Assembly (NCBI GenBank): GCA_021773115.1 | Contig: JAJFKS010000002.1 | Location: 1-41,119 of the forward strand | From: Woeseiaceae bacterium | GTDB taxonomy: Bacteria; Pseudomonadota; Gammaproteobacteria; Steroidobacterales; Woeseiaceae | Length of the DNA stretch: 41,119 bases | Direction: 5' to 3' | Shown here: one piece after another, positions 16,385 through 25,955 of the stretch | Layout of the letters: each line of letters opens with the position of its first letter | Numbering within the stretch: position 1 is the first letter of the stretch | Program-made: the position numbers and the translations under genes | Notes under the pieces: model-generated | What the model saw: the letters and a program-made list of their open reading frames with translations, nothing else | What the model was told of the DNA's origin: nothing | The model's database searches: none

Positions 16385-18283
16385 ATGCTGAACCTCTCCA
16401 ATATCGCGCTTCGCCGCGGCCAAAAAGTCCTGATTGCCCATGCCAGCCTGCAGGCGCACGCCGGGCAGCGCGTGGGTGTTATCGGTGCAAATGGTTGCGG
16501 CAAGTCATCGCTCTTCGCCATGATCATGGGCGAGCTTGAGCCGGATGACGGCGAGCTGTTCCTGGACTCGAATGACGTCATTGCGCATGTGGCACAGGAA
16601 AGCCCGCACGGCAAAGGTGCCGCCGTTGACTACGTCATGGACGGTGACCCGGAGTTGCGGGCGGTGCAATCTGCCATTGCCGCCGGTGAAGCCGATCCAA
16701 AAAAGCCCGATCTGCACGTAATGTATGAACGCATGGAGGCCATTGATGGCTTCTCGGCCGAATCGCGGGCCGCGCGATTACTGCATGGCCTCGGCTTTGC
16801 CGCCGACGACTACCGCAAGCCAGTGCGGGAGTTTTCCGGCGGCTGGCGTATGCGGCTCAACCTGGCCCGGGCGCTGATGTGCCGCTCCGACATCCTGTTG
16901 CTCGACGAGCCGACAAACCACCTGGATTTGCCGGCAATCTTATGGCTCGAGCGTTGGCTCAAACGCTACGAAGGAATCTTGCTGGTCATATCGCACGACC
17001 GCGATTTTCTTGACGAGGTCTGTACACGCATTGCCCATATTGAGCACGAGCAGCTCAGCGTATTCACTGGCAACTATTCGCAGTTTGAAGCGCAACGCGC
17101 CGAACAGCTCGCGCAACAACAGTCGATGTACAATCGTCAGCAAAAGCAGATCAAACACATCCAGAGCTACGTCGACCGGTTTCGGTACAAGGCGTCCAAG
17201 GCCCGCCAGGCGCAGAGCCGCCTTAAAATGCTGGAACGCATGCAGCAAATCGCTCCTGCTCACGTCGACTCGCCGTTTCGGTTTCACTTCATTGAACCCA
17301 GGAAACAGCCGCAACATCTGCTGGGTCTCACGGACGCGTCGGTTGGCTACGGCGGCACCGTTATTCTCGAGCAAATTAATCTCAACCTGTCTGCCGGCGA
17401 TCGACTGGGTCTGTTGGGTGTCAACGGTGCCGGCAAATCCACATTGGTGAAAGCACTGTCAACGGGCGAAACGATGCTTGCTGGCGACCGTGTTCTCAGC
17501 AAAGACACGCAAATTGGTTACTTCGCACAACACCAGCTCGAATTGCTCAATCCGGGAATGAGCCCGATTGATCACCTTCGCGACTACGCACCGGGTGACC
17601 GTGAGCAGGACCACCGCAATTATCTCGGCCGATTCGGATTCAGTGGTGAGCGGATCTTCGAACCCGTCGAACCGTTTTCTGGCGGTGAAAAGGCGCGGCT
17701 GGTATTGGCATTAATGATTCGACAGGGACCCAACCTGTTGCTGCTCGACGAGCCGACCAACCACCTTGACCTGGAGATGCGCCAGGCGCTGAGTGTTGCC
17801 CTGGTCGAATACTCGGGCGCGCTGGTCGTCATTTCACACGACCGACATTTGCTACGCAGCGTCTGCGACGAACTCCTGATCGTTCACGACGGTCGTGTGG
17901 AACGCTTTACAGAGAGTCTTGACGACTATCCGGCCTGGATCAGGGAGCAAGAAGAAAAGGCTGATAAAGCCGAATTGAAATGGCAGGACGCGCCAGAAAC
18001 AAAGCTCAACAAGAAGCAACAACGCCAGGAGCAGGCAGAACGGCGCAAGCGCCTGAAGCCTTTGTATGATGCGGTGCGGGACCTTGAAAAGCAGCTCACA
18101 AGCTGCCGTTCGAAACTGGCAGACTTCGACAGGCGACTCGCGGATGAGTCAATCTATGCGGACGCCAGCCGGACCGACGAGATCAAACAACTGGTTCAGG
18201 ACCAGGGACTCGTGCGCTCAGAAATCGACGCCCTCGAGTGGCAATGGCTTGAAGCCAGCGAGAATCTCGAAAAAGCCGGCTAA
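16385..18283 (+). CDS. yheS: ABC-F ATPase, YheS type
   Basis: A 632-residue soluble ABC-F protein, close to the 637 residues of E. coli YheS. Two ABC domains: the first has Walker A GANGCGKS (34-41), signature FSGGW and Walker [14 protein letters not shown]; the second has [17 protein letters not shown] and [13 protein letters not shown]. The linker between them ([20 protein letters not shown]) is the P-site tRNA interaction motif, and a charged coiled coil ends the chain. These proteins act on ribosomes stalled on difficult nascent chains. Its stop codon interlocks with that of recQ. Confidence 0.95.
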   Translation: MLNLSNIALRRGQKVLIAHASLQAHAGQRVGVIGANGCGKSSLFAMIMGELEPDDGELFLDSNDVIAHVAQESPHGKGAAVDYVMDGDPELRAVQSAIAAGEADPKKPDLHVMYERMEAIDGFSAESRAARLLHGLGFAADDYRKPVREFSGGWRMRLNLARALMCRSDILLLDEPTNHLDLPAILWLERWLKRYEGILLVISHDRDFLDEVCTRIAHIEHEQLSVFTGNYSQFEAQRAEQLAQQQSMYNRQQKQIKHIQSYVDRFRYKASKARQAQSRLKMLERMQQIAPAHVDSPFRFHFIEPRKQPQHLLGLTDASVGYGGTVILEQINLNLSAGDRLGLLGVNGAGKSTLVKALSTGETMLAGDRVLSKDTQIGYFAQHQLELLNPGMSPIDHLRDYAPGDREQDHRNYLGRFGFSGERIFEPVEPFSGGEKARLVLALMIRQGPNLLLLDEPTNHLDLEMRQALSVALVEYSGALVVISHDRHLLRSVCDELLIVHDGRVERFTESLDDYPAWIREQEEKADKAELKWQDAPETKLNKKQQRQEQAERRKRLKPLYDAVRDLEKQLTSCRSKLADFDRRLADESIYADASRTDEIKQLVQDQGLVRSEIDALEWQWLEASENLEKAG

Positions 18284-20076
18284 ATCGATTCGCTGATGGC
18301 ATCGAGAAATGCCGATCCGTAGCGCTCCAGTTTAGTCTGGCCAACGCCCGATATGGCGATCAATGCGCTGTCGTTGCGAGGTTTATCGGCCGCCATTTGC
18401 TTTAAAGTTGCGTCGTGAAAAATAACGTACGGTGGCACGTCGAATTCATCCGCCAGCCTTTTGCGGACATCACGAAGCGCGTCAAACAGTGCAACATCTT
18501 CGTCGGCGAGAGTCGTGCCCTGCCGCTTTGTCACGCTCGATTTTTTCCTAACCAGCAAATCCCGCCGTAACGGCAAATCAATTTCGCCGCGCAACAACGG
18601 TCGACTGGTCTCACTCAGTTGTAGCGCACCGTAGCCTTCGCTGTCGACGGTCAACAGGCCGACGACCACCAGCTGCCGCAGAATCGAACGCCACTGCTTT
18701 TGGTCGAGTTCTGCACCGATTCCAAAAACACTGAGCTTGTCGTGCCCATGCTGCCGCACCTTGTCATTGTCTTTTCCCATCAACACGTCGATGACATGCA
18801 CGGCGCCAAAGCGCTGCCCGGTCCGGTACACGGCGGAAAGAATTTTCTGCGCAACCTCCGTGCCGTCGAAGACGTCCGGTGGTGAAAGACAGACATCACA
18901 GTTGCCACAATCATCAACCAGCGAATCGCCGAAATAGGCCAGTAACGAACGTCTGCGACACTCTGTCACTTCGCACCAGCCAAGCAATGCATCGAGTTTC
19001 ATGCGCTCGTTACGCTTGCGGAGTTCGCTTGACGAGGATGACTCAACCATTTGTCGCAGCCGGACAACGTCCTGCAGGCCGTACACCATCCAGGCAACAG
19101 CCAGCTCGCCGTCGCGCCCGGCCCGGCCTGTTTCCTGGTAATAGGACTCCATGCTCTTCGGCAAATCCAGGTGTGCGATAAACCGGACGTCGGGTTTATC
19201 GATTCCCATTCCGAATGCGATCGTCGCAACGATGATCACGCCGTCCTCACTGACGAATCGATGCTGGTGTTCGGCGCGTGTAGTAGCATGCAGTCCCGCA
19301 TGGTATGGCAATGCAGTGAACCCTTCCTTTTGCAGCCATGCAGCCGTTGATTCAGTCTTCTTGCGCGACATGCAGTAGACGATGCCGGCCGCGCCGCGAT
19401 GATCCGCAAGAAAATTCAGCAATTGTCGTTTCGCATCAACTTTCGCCTGCACTTCATAGCGAATATTGGGCCGGTCGAATTTGGCAATAAAGCGCGCCGG
19501 ATTCCGGAGCTGCAACTGCTCGACGATCTCTTCTCGCACCGCCGCGGTCGCCGTTGCCGTCAATGCCATGCGCGGCACATTGGGAAAATGCTCGGCGAGT
19601 CGTCCTAACGACAGGTAGTCTTCACGAAAATCATGGCCCCATTGCGAAACGCAATGGGCTTCATCAATGGCAATCAGACGGATATCGCAGGCTTTCAGTC
19701 GTGCCAGCGTTTGAGGCTGCAGCAGACGCTCGGGAGCGACGTACAGCAACTTGACCTGGCCGCCCGCAAGACGCCGATAGAGGTCGCCCTGCTCGTCACC
19801 GGACAAGGTGGAATTTAAGAAATCTGCCGGAACGTCAAGGACTTGCAGTGCTGCCACCTGATCCTGCATTAGCGCAATCAATGGCGAGACCACGATTGTA
19901 ACGCCGTCCATGAGGATTGCCGGGATCTGATAACAAATGGACTTGCCACCGCCTGTTGGCTGCAAAACCAGGGCATCGCGGCCTTCAAGAGCTGCGTTGA
20001 TGGCGGCCTCCTGGTCTCCTCGAAATTCGTGATAACCGAATACGTCGCGAAGAACGATCTGGGGGCTTGCAGTCAT
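18280..20076 (-). CDS. recQ: ATP-dependent DNA helicase RecQ
   Basis: A 598-residue 3'-5' DNA helicase for recombination and repair. Motif I is TGGGKS (41-46), motif II DEAH (138-141) with [13 protein letters not shown], motif [12 protein letters not shown]. The RecQ-Ct zinc-binding cysteines appear in [10 protein letters not shown] and CGNCDVC, followed by a winged helix and an HRDC domain (residues about 520-598, [16 protein letters not shown]). ATG 20076 is chosen because the domain begins there and TATACT lies six bases upstream; an upstream in-frame extension of 63 residues is basic and unlike any RecQ. Divergent from yaiI. Confidence 0.96.
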   Translation of the reverse strand: MTASPQIVLRDVFGYHEFRGDQEAAINAALEGRDALVLQPTGGGKSICYQIPAILMDGVTIVVSPLIALMQDQVAALQVLDVPADFLNSTLSGDEQGDLYRRLAGGQVKLLYVAPERLLQPQTLARLKACDIRLIAIDEAHCVSQWGHDFREDYLSLGRLAEHFPNVPRMALTATATAAVREEIVEQLQLRNPARFIAKFDRPNIRYEVQAKVDAKRQLLNFLADHRGAAGIVYCMSRKKTESTAAWLQKEGFTALPYHAGLHATTRAEHQHRFVSEDGVIIVATIAFGMGIDKPDVRFIAHLDLPKSMESYYQETGRAGRDGELAVAWMVYGLQDVVRLRQMVESSSSSELRKRNERMKLDALLGWCEVTECRRRSLLAYFGDSLVDDCGNCDVCLSPPDVFDGTEVAQKILSAVYRTGQRFGAVHVIDVLMGKDNDKVRQHGHDKLSVFGIGAELDQKQWRSILRQLVVVGLLTVDSEGYGALQLSETSRPLLRGEIDLPLRRDLLVRKKSSVTKRQGTTLADEDVALFDALRDVRKRLADEFDVPPYVIFHDATLKQMAADKPRNDSALIAISGVGQTKLERYGSAFLDAISESI

Positions 20077-20082
20077 GCCGCG

Positions 20083-20088
20083 AGTATA
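20083..20088 (-). promoter_or_regulatory. -10 box of recQ, leaderless arrangement
   Basis: TATACT on the minus strand ends six bases before the recQ ATG, which places the transcription start at or next to the A of ATG. No recognisable -35 at the usual distance. Confidence 0.55.
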
Positions 20089-20135
20089 CCGATACCGACG
20101 ACGCGATGGAGTCGTCAATTCTGCGTTTCCCGCCG

Positions 20136-20141
20136 TATAAT
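20136..20141 (+). promoter_or_regulatory. -10 box of yaiI, leaderless arrangement
   Basis: TATAAT followed by GCCGGC and then the ATG at 20148. The six-base gap implies a leaderless transcript. It mirrors the recQ box 47 bp away on the other strand. Confidence 0.6.
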
Positions 20142-20147
20142 GCCGGC

Positions 20148-20600
20148 ATGAAAATTTGGGTCGATGCCGATGCCTGTCCAGTCGTGGTGAAAGAAATCTT
20201 GTTTCGCGCCGCGGACCGAACCGGCGTTCAACTGACACTGGTTGCAAACCAGGCGATGAATACACCGCCCTCGCCCAATATTCGCTCAGTTCAAGTTCAA
20301 CAAGGCTTTGATGTGGCCGACGACGAAATTGTCAAACGTGTCGAGGCCGGCGACCTCGTTATTACCAGCGATATACCCCTCGCGGCGGAAGTGATCGCCA
20401 AAGATGGACACGCCCTCAGTCCGCGCGGCGAAATGCACACGAAAGACAACATCGGCGCGCGCCTCAACATGCGAGACTTCCTGGACACAATGCGCTCCAG
20501 TGGTGTTGAGATGGGTGGCGGTCCCGCGGCATTCAGTCAGCGCGACAAACAGGACTTCGCAAACAGCCTGGACCGCTTTCTAAGCAAGTACGCTGACTAA
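20148..20600 (+). CDS. yaiI: YaiI/YqxD family protein (DUF188)
   Basis: A 150-residue protein of the UPF0178 family with a PIN-like fold. The conserved start [16 protein letters not shown], the middle [11 protein letters not shown] and the C-terminal [15 protein letters not shown] with LDRFL are all present; the Asp residues probably form a metal site, suggesting a nuclease, although activity is not established for the family. The start is placed at ATG 20148 where the conserved domain begins; a longer reading through the recQ promoter is unlikely. Convergent with rhlE, four bases apart. Confidence 0.93.
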   Translation: MKIWVDADACPVVVKEILFRAADRTGVQLTLVANQAMNTPPSPNIRSVQVQQGFDVADDEIVKRVEAGDLVITSDIPLAAEVIAKDGHALSPRGEMHTKDNIGARLNMRDFLDTMRSSGVEMGGGPAAFSQRDKQDFANSLDRFLSKYAD

Positions 20601-20604
20601 CGCA

Positions 20605-21906
20605 TCAAGCGCTGGCTCGAGCGCGAGGCCGATTCGACCGACCTCTCGCCTTCTTGCCTGGCCGTGCGTTGGCACTTGAGTGCGTTTTCTTTCGCGCACC
20701 GGACCGACCACCATTTGGCCGCGGCCCACCTGATCTCGGCGGCTTGCCCTTGCTGATCGGCTCCGCCCTGATGCGCTTGTCAACCTCGTAACCCGGCACG
20801 AACTCCTTTCGGATCTCGACCGTCAGAAGTCGTTCGATATCATTGAGCAGTTTCAGCTCATCAACACAAACCAGTGACACCGCGGTGCCTTCCTGTCCGG
20901 CTCGCGCCGTGCGTCCGATACGATGCACGTAGTCTTCAGCGACATGCGGCAGCTCGTAGTTCACAACGTGCGGCAGCTTGTCGATGTCGAGCCCGCGTGC
21001 GGCGATATCAGTCGCAACAAGTACTCGTACTTTGCCAGCCTTAAAGTCGCGCAATGCAGTCGTGCGAGCACCCTGGCTTTTACCACCATGGATAGCACTG
21101 GTTTCAATGCCGTCGCCATTCAGTTGTTTGGCGAGTCGATTGGCCCCGTGTTTGGTGCGCGTAAATACCAGCACCTGGCGCCAGTTGCCTTTACCGATTT
21201 GCTCGGACAACAACTCGCGTTTGCGCGCCTTGTCGACCGGCATTACAACCTGTTTCACTTTCTCAGCAGTAGAGTTCCGTTGTGCAACCTGCACTTCGGT
21301 CGGGTTGTTCAGCAAGCCATTCGCAAGATTGCGAATTTCCTGCGAAAACGTTGCCGAGAACAGCAGGTTTTGGCGCTTGGCCGGCAGCTCTTTGATGATT
21401 TGCTTGATGTCGCGAATGAAGCCCATGTCGAGCATGCGATCGGCTTCATCGAGTACGAAAATTTCGACGCCGGACAGGTTGATATTGCCCTGGCGTACAT
21501 GATCCAGCAGCCGACCCGGGGTGGCGATGACAACGTCGACGCCACGGCGGATTTTTGAAATCTGCGGACGAGCGCTAACGCCGCCGTAGATTTCCATGCT
21601 GCGGACAGGACGATGTTTGCCGTAGGTCGTTACGCTTTCATTGACCTGCGCAGCGAGTTCACGCGTTGGCGTCAGGATCAACGCACGAATGCGCCGTGGA
21701 CCGTCGGACTTCTGCTGCAATCGCTGCAACATGGGAAGTGTAAATGCGGCTGTTTTGCCGGTGCCCGTCTGGGCAGCTGCTAAAACGTCCTGGCCGTCGA
21801 GGACCAGCGGAATCGCCTTGCTTTGAATAGGGGTTGCTTCCGTGTAGCCCTGTTCTTCGACAGCACGCAGCAATTCGGCCGAAAGGCCGAGTTGGTTAAA
21901 TAACAT
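20605..21906 (-). CDS. rhlE: DEAD-box RNA helicase RhlE
   Basis: A 433-residue ATP-dependent RNA helicase. The Q motif (GYTEATPIQ), Walker A AQTGTGKT (45-52), DEAD (153-156), SAT (FSATF) and HRIGRTAR are all intact. The C-terminal tail after residue 380 is very rich in Arg, Lys and Gly ([18 protein letters not shown]), as in RhlE, and should bind RNA. RhlE acts in ribosome assembly and RNA turnover. ATG 21906 is supported by GGAG eight bases upstream. The long upstream region contains hairpins, see separate entry. Confidence 0.95.
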   Translation of the reverse strand: MLFNQLGLSAELLRAVEEQGYTEATPIQSKAIPLVLDGQDVLAAAQTGTGKTAAFTLPMLQRLQQKSDGPRRIRALILTPTRELAAQVNESVTTYGKHRPVRSMEIYGGVSARPQISKIRRGVDVVIATPGRLLDHVRQGNINLSGVEIFVLDEADRMLDMGFIRDIKQIIKELPAKRQNLLFSATFSQEIRNLANGLLNNPTEVQVAQRNSTAEKVKQVVMPVDKARKRELLSEQIGKGNWRQVLVFTRTKHGANRLAKQLNGDGIETSAIHGGKSQGARTTALRDFKAGKVRVLVATDIAARGLDIDKLPHVVNYELPHVAEDYVHRIGRTARAGQEGTAVSLVCVDELKLLNDIERLLTVEIRKEFVPGYEVDKRIRAEPISKGKPPRSGGPRPNGGRSGARKKTHSSANARPGKKARGRSNRPRARASA

Positions 21907-21980
21907 TGATTGTTCTCCGATTCGCCTGATCCGCAACGTCGAAGACGTGTGGTTCGGTCCAGGCTGGAATTTTTAAAGTG

Positions 21981-22054
21981 ACTCCAAGCGTGCAAAATCG
22001 CAGGGTTGGAGTGAGTGACGCAGACCGAGGTGCGTCAAGACGGGGCGGACTGTA
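21981..22054 (-). promoter_or_regulatory. structured leader and possible promoter of rhlE
   Basis: Upstream of rhlE the minus strand has a -10-like TACAGT (22049-22054) with a GC-rich segment after it, then two hairpins in the probable 5' leader: TGACGCA/TGCGTCA (22016-22037) and ACTCCAA/TTGGAGT with an inner GCG/CGC (21981-22012). A third perfect stem, TTGGCG/CGCCAA (22085-22100), lies just beyond. Long structured leaders are known for cold-shock DEAD-box genes; here this is inference. Confidence 0.4.
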
Positions 22055-22174
22055 ACAGAAGCTGAACGAAATAAAAGGGCTAAATTGGCGAAAACGCCAA
22101 GCCGGGCCGCCTTTCCCGCCCGTTTCTGAGCCAATTTGTGTAGACTTTTGCGCTGATCTGACCGGAGAGTTGTA

Positions 22175-23953
22175 ATGTCTGCAGCGCCCTTATTACGTTC
22201 ATTTATTTCGATTCTTGCCTTGAGTGCATTGTCGCTGCTTTCAGCGTGTCAGCCCGAGTCGCCGGCGCCGACAAACGCTGTGGACAAGCCCGTTCACCGT
22301 AGTATCGAAGCGATTGCAGACGAAGTACTCGCAGCGATGCTGCTGCGTTACCCATCCATGGCAACCAGCTTCGCAATTGAAGGTGCTCGGCACGATCGCC
22401 TGTTCGACAACTCGCTCGAAGCACTTGCCGCCTGGCAACTAAGAGAAGACGCGTGGCTTGACGAACTGGTCGCGATTGGCGAGCCCACCGAAGTCGGCAG
22501 TCGCGACTGGGTGACCTGGGGCAAGATGCATGAGGCGATGAGCTCCAGCCAGGGCGCGCGAATTTGCCGCACGGAATTGTGGGAAACAAGCACAACCACA
22601 GCCTGGTACACCGGCATGCCGTTCATCTTCGACATTCAGCCACTCGAAACGGATGAACTCAAACAACAGGCGCTCACACGCCTCGGCGAAGTCGATCGCT
22701 TTATTGACGTTGAGATTGCCAATCTTCGCAAGGGCCTTGAACTGGGCTACAGCTCGCCGCGACTGACCGTCGAGGCCGTGCCTGAACAGGTGCGTGCCTT
22801 GCGCGACGAGAATTCGCCGTTCCTGGGAATCGGCTCGCGTGCTGACGACGAGGTATTCGAAGACGCTGTACGGATTATTTTCGACGAGGAGATTGTGCCG
22901 GCTATCGACCGCTTCGCCGATTTCATCGAAGACGATTATCTTGAAAGAGCACGACCAGACATTGCGCTGACGCACAACCCGAACGGCGCCGAATGCTATC
23001 CAAAGCTGGTGCGATCATTCGCAACGGTACAACCGACCGCTGATGAGATTCACAAACTGGGTCTCGCGCAAATGGCGCTGATTCGCGGCGAGATGGAAGC
23101 CATTCTCGCCGCACACTACAAGTCTGAACCGATCGAGAAATTTGTTCGCCGCATTAATATCGATCCGGAATTCACGTTTCGATCTGAAGATGAGGTGTTG
23201 CAATACTCCATCAACTCGCTCGATGCCGCGAAAGCAAAAATACCGGAAGTATTCGGCCTGCTGCCCAAGGCGGACGTGATCATCAAACCGTATCCGGATT
23301 TCGCGGCGAGCGGCGTTGGCGAATACCACTCCTCGTCCGAAGACGGTACACGCCCAGGTATTTTTTATATCGCCGTTCGTGACCCTGAAAACCGATCACG
23401 CGCGACGCAACAATCGACGCTTTATCACGAAACGTATCCCGGCCATCACCTGCAAGGTGCGATCGCGCTGGAACTCGGCGACAAAGTGCATTCGCTCGCT
23501 CGCTATTTGGGCAACTCCGGTTTTGACGAAGGCTGGGCGCTGTATGCCGAACGTGTCGCTCAGGAACTGGATTTGTACAGCGGGCCACTGGATCTGATGG
23601 GCTTGCTTTCCGACCAGGGTGCCCGCGCTGCCCGACTCGTCATCGACACCGGCATTCACACCAAAGGCTGGACACGTCAGCAGGCGGTCGATTACATGAT
23701 GAACAACACCGGCTGGGCCGAAGTCGATATACAAAACGATATCAACCGCTACATTTCATGGCCGGGCCAGGCCACCTCCTACATGCTCGGCATGCTGGAG
23801 ATTCGGCGCCTGAGAGCACTCGCAGAATCTGAGCTCGGCGAGCAGTTCGATATCCGGGACTTTCATGACCAGATTCTGCAAAACGGCAGCATGACGTTGC
23901 CGATGACGGAGCAAGCCGTACTCGCGTGGATCGAAAAAACGAAACAGGAATGA
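22175..23953 (+). CDS. DUF885 family lipoprotein, putative metallopeptidase
   Basis: A 592-residue envelope protein. A lipobox LLSAC puts the lipidated cysteine at C25. The DUF885 domain fills residues about 45-590 and carries HETYPGHH (418-425), a zinc-site motif of the HExxPGHH type that this family shares with M32-like carboxypeptidases, followed by EGWALYAE with a likely third ligand glutamate. It probably hydrolyses peptides in the periplasm. The ATG has GGAGAG seven bases upstream. Confidence 0.92.
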   Translation: MSAAPLLRSFISILALSALSLLSACQPESPAPTNAVDKPVHRSIEAIADEVLAAMLLRYPSMATSFAIEGARHDRLFDNSLEALAAWQLREDAWLDELVAIGEPTEVGSRDWVTWGKMHEAMSSSQGARICRTELWETSTTTAWYTGMPFIFDIQPLETDELKQQALTRLGEVDRFIDVEIANLRKGLELGYSSPRLTVEAVPEQVRALRDENSPFLGIGSRADDEVFEDAVRIIFDEEIVPAIDRFADFIEDDYLERARPDIALTHNPNGAECYPKLVRSFATVQPTADEIHKLGLAQMALIRGEMEAILAAHYKSEPIEKFVRRINIDPEFTFRSEDEVLQYSINSLDAAKAKIPEVFGLLPKADVIIKPYPDFAASGVGEYHSSSEDGTRPGIFYIAVRDPENRSRATQQSTLYHETYPGHHLQGAIALELGDKVHSLARYLGNSGFDEGWALYAERVAQELDLYSGPLDLMGLLSDQGARAARLVIDTGIHTKGWTRQQAVDYMMNNTGWAEVDIQNDINRYISWPGQATSYMLGMLEIRRLRALAESELGEQFDIRDFHDQILQNGSMTLPMTEQAVLAWIEKTKQE

Positions 23954-23962
23954 CGCAATGTG

Positions 23963-24124
23963 ATGCGCAAACTTTGCCTCTTGTTCCTGTGGGTTTTTGC
24001 GGCACCGGCGTTCGCCGAGGCAATTGCCGTGATTGGCATCGGCAATGATGCGGGCGCCAAAGCGATCGTCGCGCGCTTCGTTGAAGCAATGGGCCTCGTA
24101 CCGTTCGACCGGGGATCCATTTAG
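23963..24124 (+). pseudogene. deleted F420-dependent NADP reductase-like gene
   Basis: A 53-residue frame with a signal peptide (MRKLCLLFLWVFAAPAFA) and then AEAIAVIGIGN, the start of a Rossmann domain, joined directly to DAGAKAIVARFVEAMGLVPF and DRGSI, which looks like the C-terminal part of NADPH-dependent F420 reductase-like proteins. About 130-150 central residues would be missing. The protein cannot bind cofactor as it stands. It begins seven bases after the DUF885 stop. Confidence 0.5.
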
Positions 24125-24342
24125 GTCGCTCACTGGACCGAGGTTGCCGCCGTCGTGCAACGTTAACCAGGTCTCATTACCTTCTGTGCGCCAGGTATCA
24201 GTTCTGCCGATCCAAGCGCAATTGAGCGCAACCAAATCTCTCAATTGACCGTTTAGATAGACGACGATGCTCACAAATCACTACTGCTAACCTATCGGGC
24301 AAGCATTATTTCAACGCAGGATTATTGCTAAGGAACACGCGA

Positions 24343-24639
24343 ATGGGTTCAACAATGAAGTCCAAAAACGATGATGCTGTGGACGAAACAGCGTCATTCC
24401 ACGTTCAGGTGTGTTCTGGCGACGGTCGATTGCTTAGCGAATATCAACTTACAGGAACCGACAACAGTATTGCTACGCTCGAGGCTGCCGAAGATCATAT
24501 TCACAAGGATTTTTCCGACTACAAAGGCGAGCCGCTCATTGTTTTTGTGAGTCAGGAAACATTGACAAAATTTCGGCAACTTCAGATGAAGGTAGTGGCA
24601 GCAGAACCCGCCTTGTACAGAATGGTGCCGGATAGGTGA
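24343..24639 (+). CDS. conserved-looking small protein of unknown function
   Basis: A 98-residue soluble protein, no signal peptide or membrane segment. ATG 24343 is supported by AAGGA eight bases upstream; ATG 24355 is an alternative. The core (FHVQVCSGDGRLLSEYQL, GEPLIVFVSQETLTKF) looks like a small alpha/beta domain, but I do not recognise the family. Its last five codons and stop are antisense to the 3' end of tRNA-Thr, so both genes share 17 bases. The region between 24125 and 24342 holds no gene I can support. Confidence 0.6.
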   Translation: MGSTMKSKNDDAVDETASFHVQVCSGDGRLLSEYQLTGTDNSIATLEAAEDHIHKDFSDYKGEPLIVFVSQETLTKFRQLQMKVVAAEPALYRMVPDR

Positions 24640-24698
24640 TTCGAACACCTGACCCCAGCTTTACGAAAGCTGTGCTCTACCAACTGAGCTAATCCGGC
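24623..24698 (-). tRNA. tRNA-Thr (anticodon CGT)
   Basis: The minus strand gives a full 76-nt cloverleaf: acceptor GCCGGAT/ATCCGGC, discriminator A and encoded CCA (24623-24625), D arm TAGCTCAGTTGGTAGAGCA, anticodon stem CAGCT/AGCTG with loop TTCGTAA (anticodon CGT, reading ACG), and T arm GTGTTCGAATCAC. Confidence 0.96.
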
Positions 24699-24717
24699 GA
24701 ATGCTTAAACGGCGCGC

Positions 24718-24723
24718 AGTATA
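24718..24723 (-). promoter_or_regulatory. -10 box of tRNA-Thr
   Basis: TATACT on the minus strand, followed by GCGCGCC, a GC-rich discriminator typical of stringently controlled stable-RNA promoters. It lies 19 bases upstream of the tRNA 5' end. Confidence 0.6.
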
Positions 24724-24760
24724 GCCTCGTGGCGTAGCCCCGAAAAGGGGTAATCGCCAA

Positions 24761-25168
24761 TTATTCCGATGTATTCCTGATTCGAACAAATAGCTCGAGG
24801 CCCTCGCATTGCGTGCCGTCCGGCAACGCCGGAAGGCCAAGAATCTCAATGTCGCTGGCCGGGATGTCGGACAGTTGCCCGGTATCGACATTGTAGAAAT
24901 GATGATGTGGCTCAATACAGGAGTCGTACAGACGCCGATCCGGGTCGACGAGGCATTCTTTGATCAGGCCGCGTTCTCCAAATAAATTCAATGAGTTATA
25001 AACTGTTGCTTTCGAGACCTGGCTGCCTGCCGAACGCAATTGTTGAAGGATATGTTCGGCGGACAAATGCTGCGGTTTGCAGAGGAGAATTTCCGCAATT
25101 TCGATTCGCTGGGGCGTCGGCGTGATGCCGAAGCTGTGGAGTTTAGCCAGAATTTCTGCGCGCGCCAT
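24761..25168 (-). CDS. Fur-family repressor, Irr/PerR-like
   Basis: A 135-residue repressor. The winged helix is at residues 5-75 (GITPTPQRIEIAEIL, HLSAEHILQQL, VSKATVYNSLNLFGERGLI). The dimer/metal part holds HHHFYN (88-93), a triple histidine like that in Irr and PerR-type members. There is no CxxC pair, so the structural zinc site of Fur is missing. It could sense iron, haem or peroxide; the sequence does not decide. A GGGAAG site precedes the ATG by six bases. It is divergent from the pil locus. Confidence 0.88.
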   Translation of the reverse strand: MARAEILAKLHSFGITPTPQRIEIAEILLCKPQHLSAEHILQQLRSAGSQVSKATVYNSLNLFGERGLIKECLVDPDRRLYDSCIEPHHHFYNVDTGQLSDIPASDIEILGLPALPDGTQCEGLELFVRIRNTSE

Positions 25169-25265
25169 TTAAAGCTTCCCTGTCTTTTTGCTGCTTCTGC
25201 CCTGATTCTAGCAGAGCCTTCAAGAGAATCTCGCCAGCAGAATGAATTCGGACAAGGAGGTCCGG

Positions 25266-25799
25266 ATGACTACTCGAAATCAAGGGTTTACGCTGTTCGA
25301 GCTGCTGACGACGCTGTTACTCGTCGCCATCATTATGAGCATAGCGATTCCGTCGTTCTCGGCAACTCTGGCCAGGCAACGCCAGCGTGTCGAAATCGAT
25401 GCACTTTTTCACGCGATTCACCTGGCACGCAAAGAATCCATCATGCGACGGAAGGTTATCTCAATCTGCCCGAGCGCCAACGGCAGCCGCTGCGAGGCCC
25501 GTGAAAACTGGTCTGCTGGCTGGATTTTGTTCGAAAACAAGGATCGGGATTCGCCGCCGCGCGTCGATCCAGGGGAGCCCGTGCTTGTCACACACCGCGT
25601 TTCCGACCGCGTTCGAATCCGTGCGAATCGAAGTGCATTTACGCTCCGCGCGACCTTTCTTCGGGCAACCAATGGCACGCTCGTTTTTTGCGACGAAGAT
25701 GCCGAGATCATTCCCCGGGCACTGGTCGTCAGTTACACGGGAAGGCCGCGTGTCGCAAGTCACACAGCCGACCGTGAACTCTATTCATGTGCAGATTAA
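25266..25799 (+). CDS. fimT: minor pilin FimT/GspH family
   Basis: A 177-residue prepilin. A seven-residue leader MTTRNQG precedes the cleavage site and the hydrophobic helix FTLFELLTTLLLVAIIMSIA with Glu at +5 of the mature chain. The C-terminal GspH domain has the typical RKESIMRRKVISICPS, WSAGWILFENKDRD and a terminal Cys pair. FimT primes type IV pilus assembly and in some species binds DNA for uptake. ATG 25266 has AAGGAGGT directly upstream, the best ribosome site in the window. First gene of the pil locus. Confidence 0.92.
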   Translation: MTTRNQGFTLFELLTTLLLVAIIMSIAIPSFSATLARQRQRVEIDALFHAIHLARKESIMRRKVISICPSANGSRCEARENWSAGWILFENKDRDSPPRVDPGEPVLVTHRVSDRVRIRANRSAFTLRATFLRATNGTLVFCDEDAEIIPRALVVSYTGRPRVASHTADRELYSCAD

Positions 25800-25910
25800 G
25801 TCAAGCTGGACGGCGTCAATGTTACGTGGCGCTGACGATATGCGACCGCCTATCACGAGCTAAATACCGTTGGTCGGATACCCCGATCGAGTGATTCCCG
25901 ATCTTGTATA

Positions 25911-25940
25911 TTGACAACATGAAAAGTGGACGCGGATAAC
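25911..25940 (+). promoter_or_regulatory. possible promoter within the pil locus
   Basis: TTGACA (25911-25916) and GATAAC (25935-25940) are 18 bp apart. This would start a transcript just before the small gene that precedes pilY1. The start would leave a very short leader, so the -10 assignment is tentative. The 156-bp gap after fimT holds nothing else I can name. Confidence 0.35.
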
Positions 25941-25955
25941 CGCGGGGTCATACCA

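Noticed and set aside
20077..20265. 63-residue N-terminal extension of RecQ
   Set aside because: Arg-rich, unlike RecQ, and it would overlap the start of yaiI and both -10 boxes.
20923..21558. Plus-strand open frame of 211 residues
   Set aside because: Antisense shadow of rhlE.
23756..24274. Minus-strand 172-residue frame
   Set aside because: Its first 55 residues (WIGRTDTWRTEGNETWLTL) look partly coding, but the rest is antisense to the F420-like remnant and the DUF885 gene, and no family was recognised.
24743..24757. CCCC/GGGG hairpin after the Fur-family gene as a terminator
   Set aside because: Stem of only four G-C pairs and no T run on either strand.
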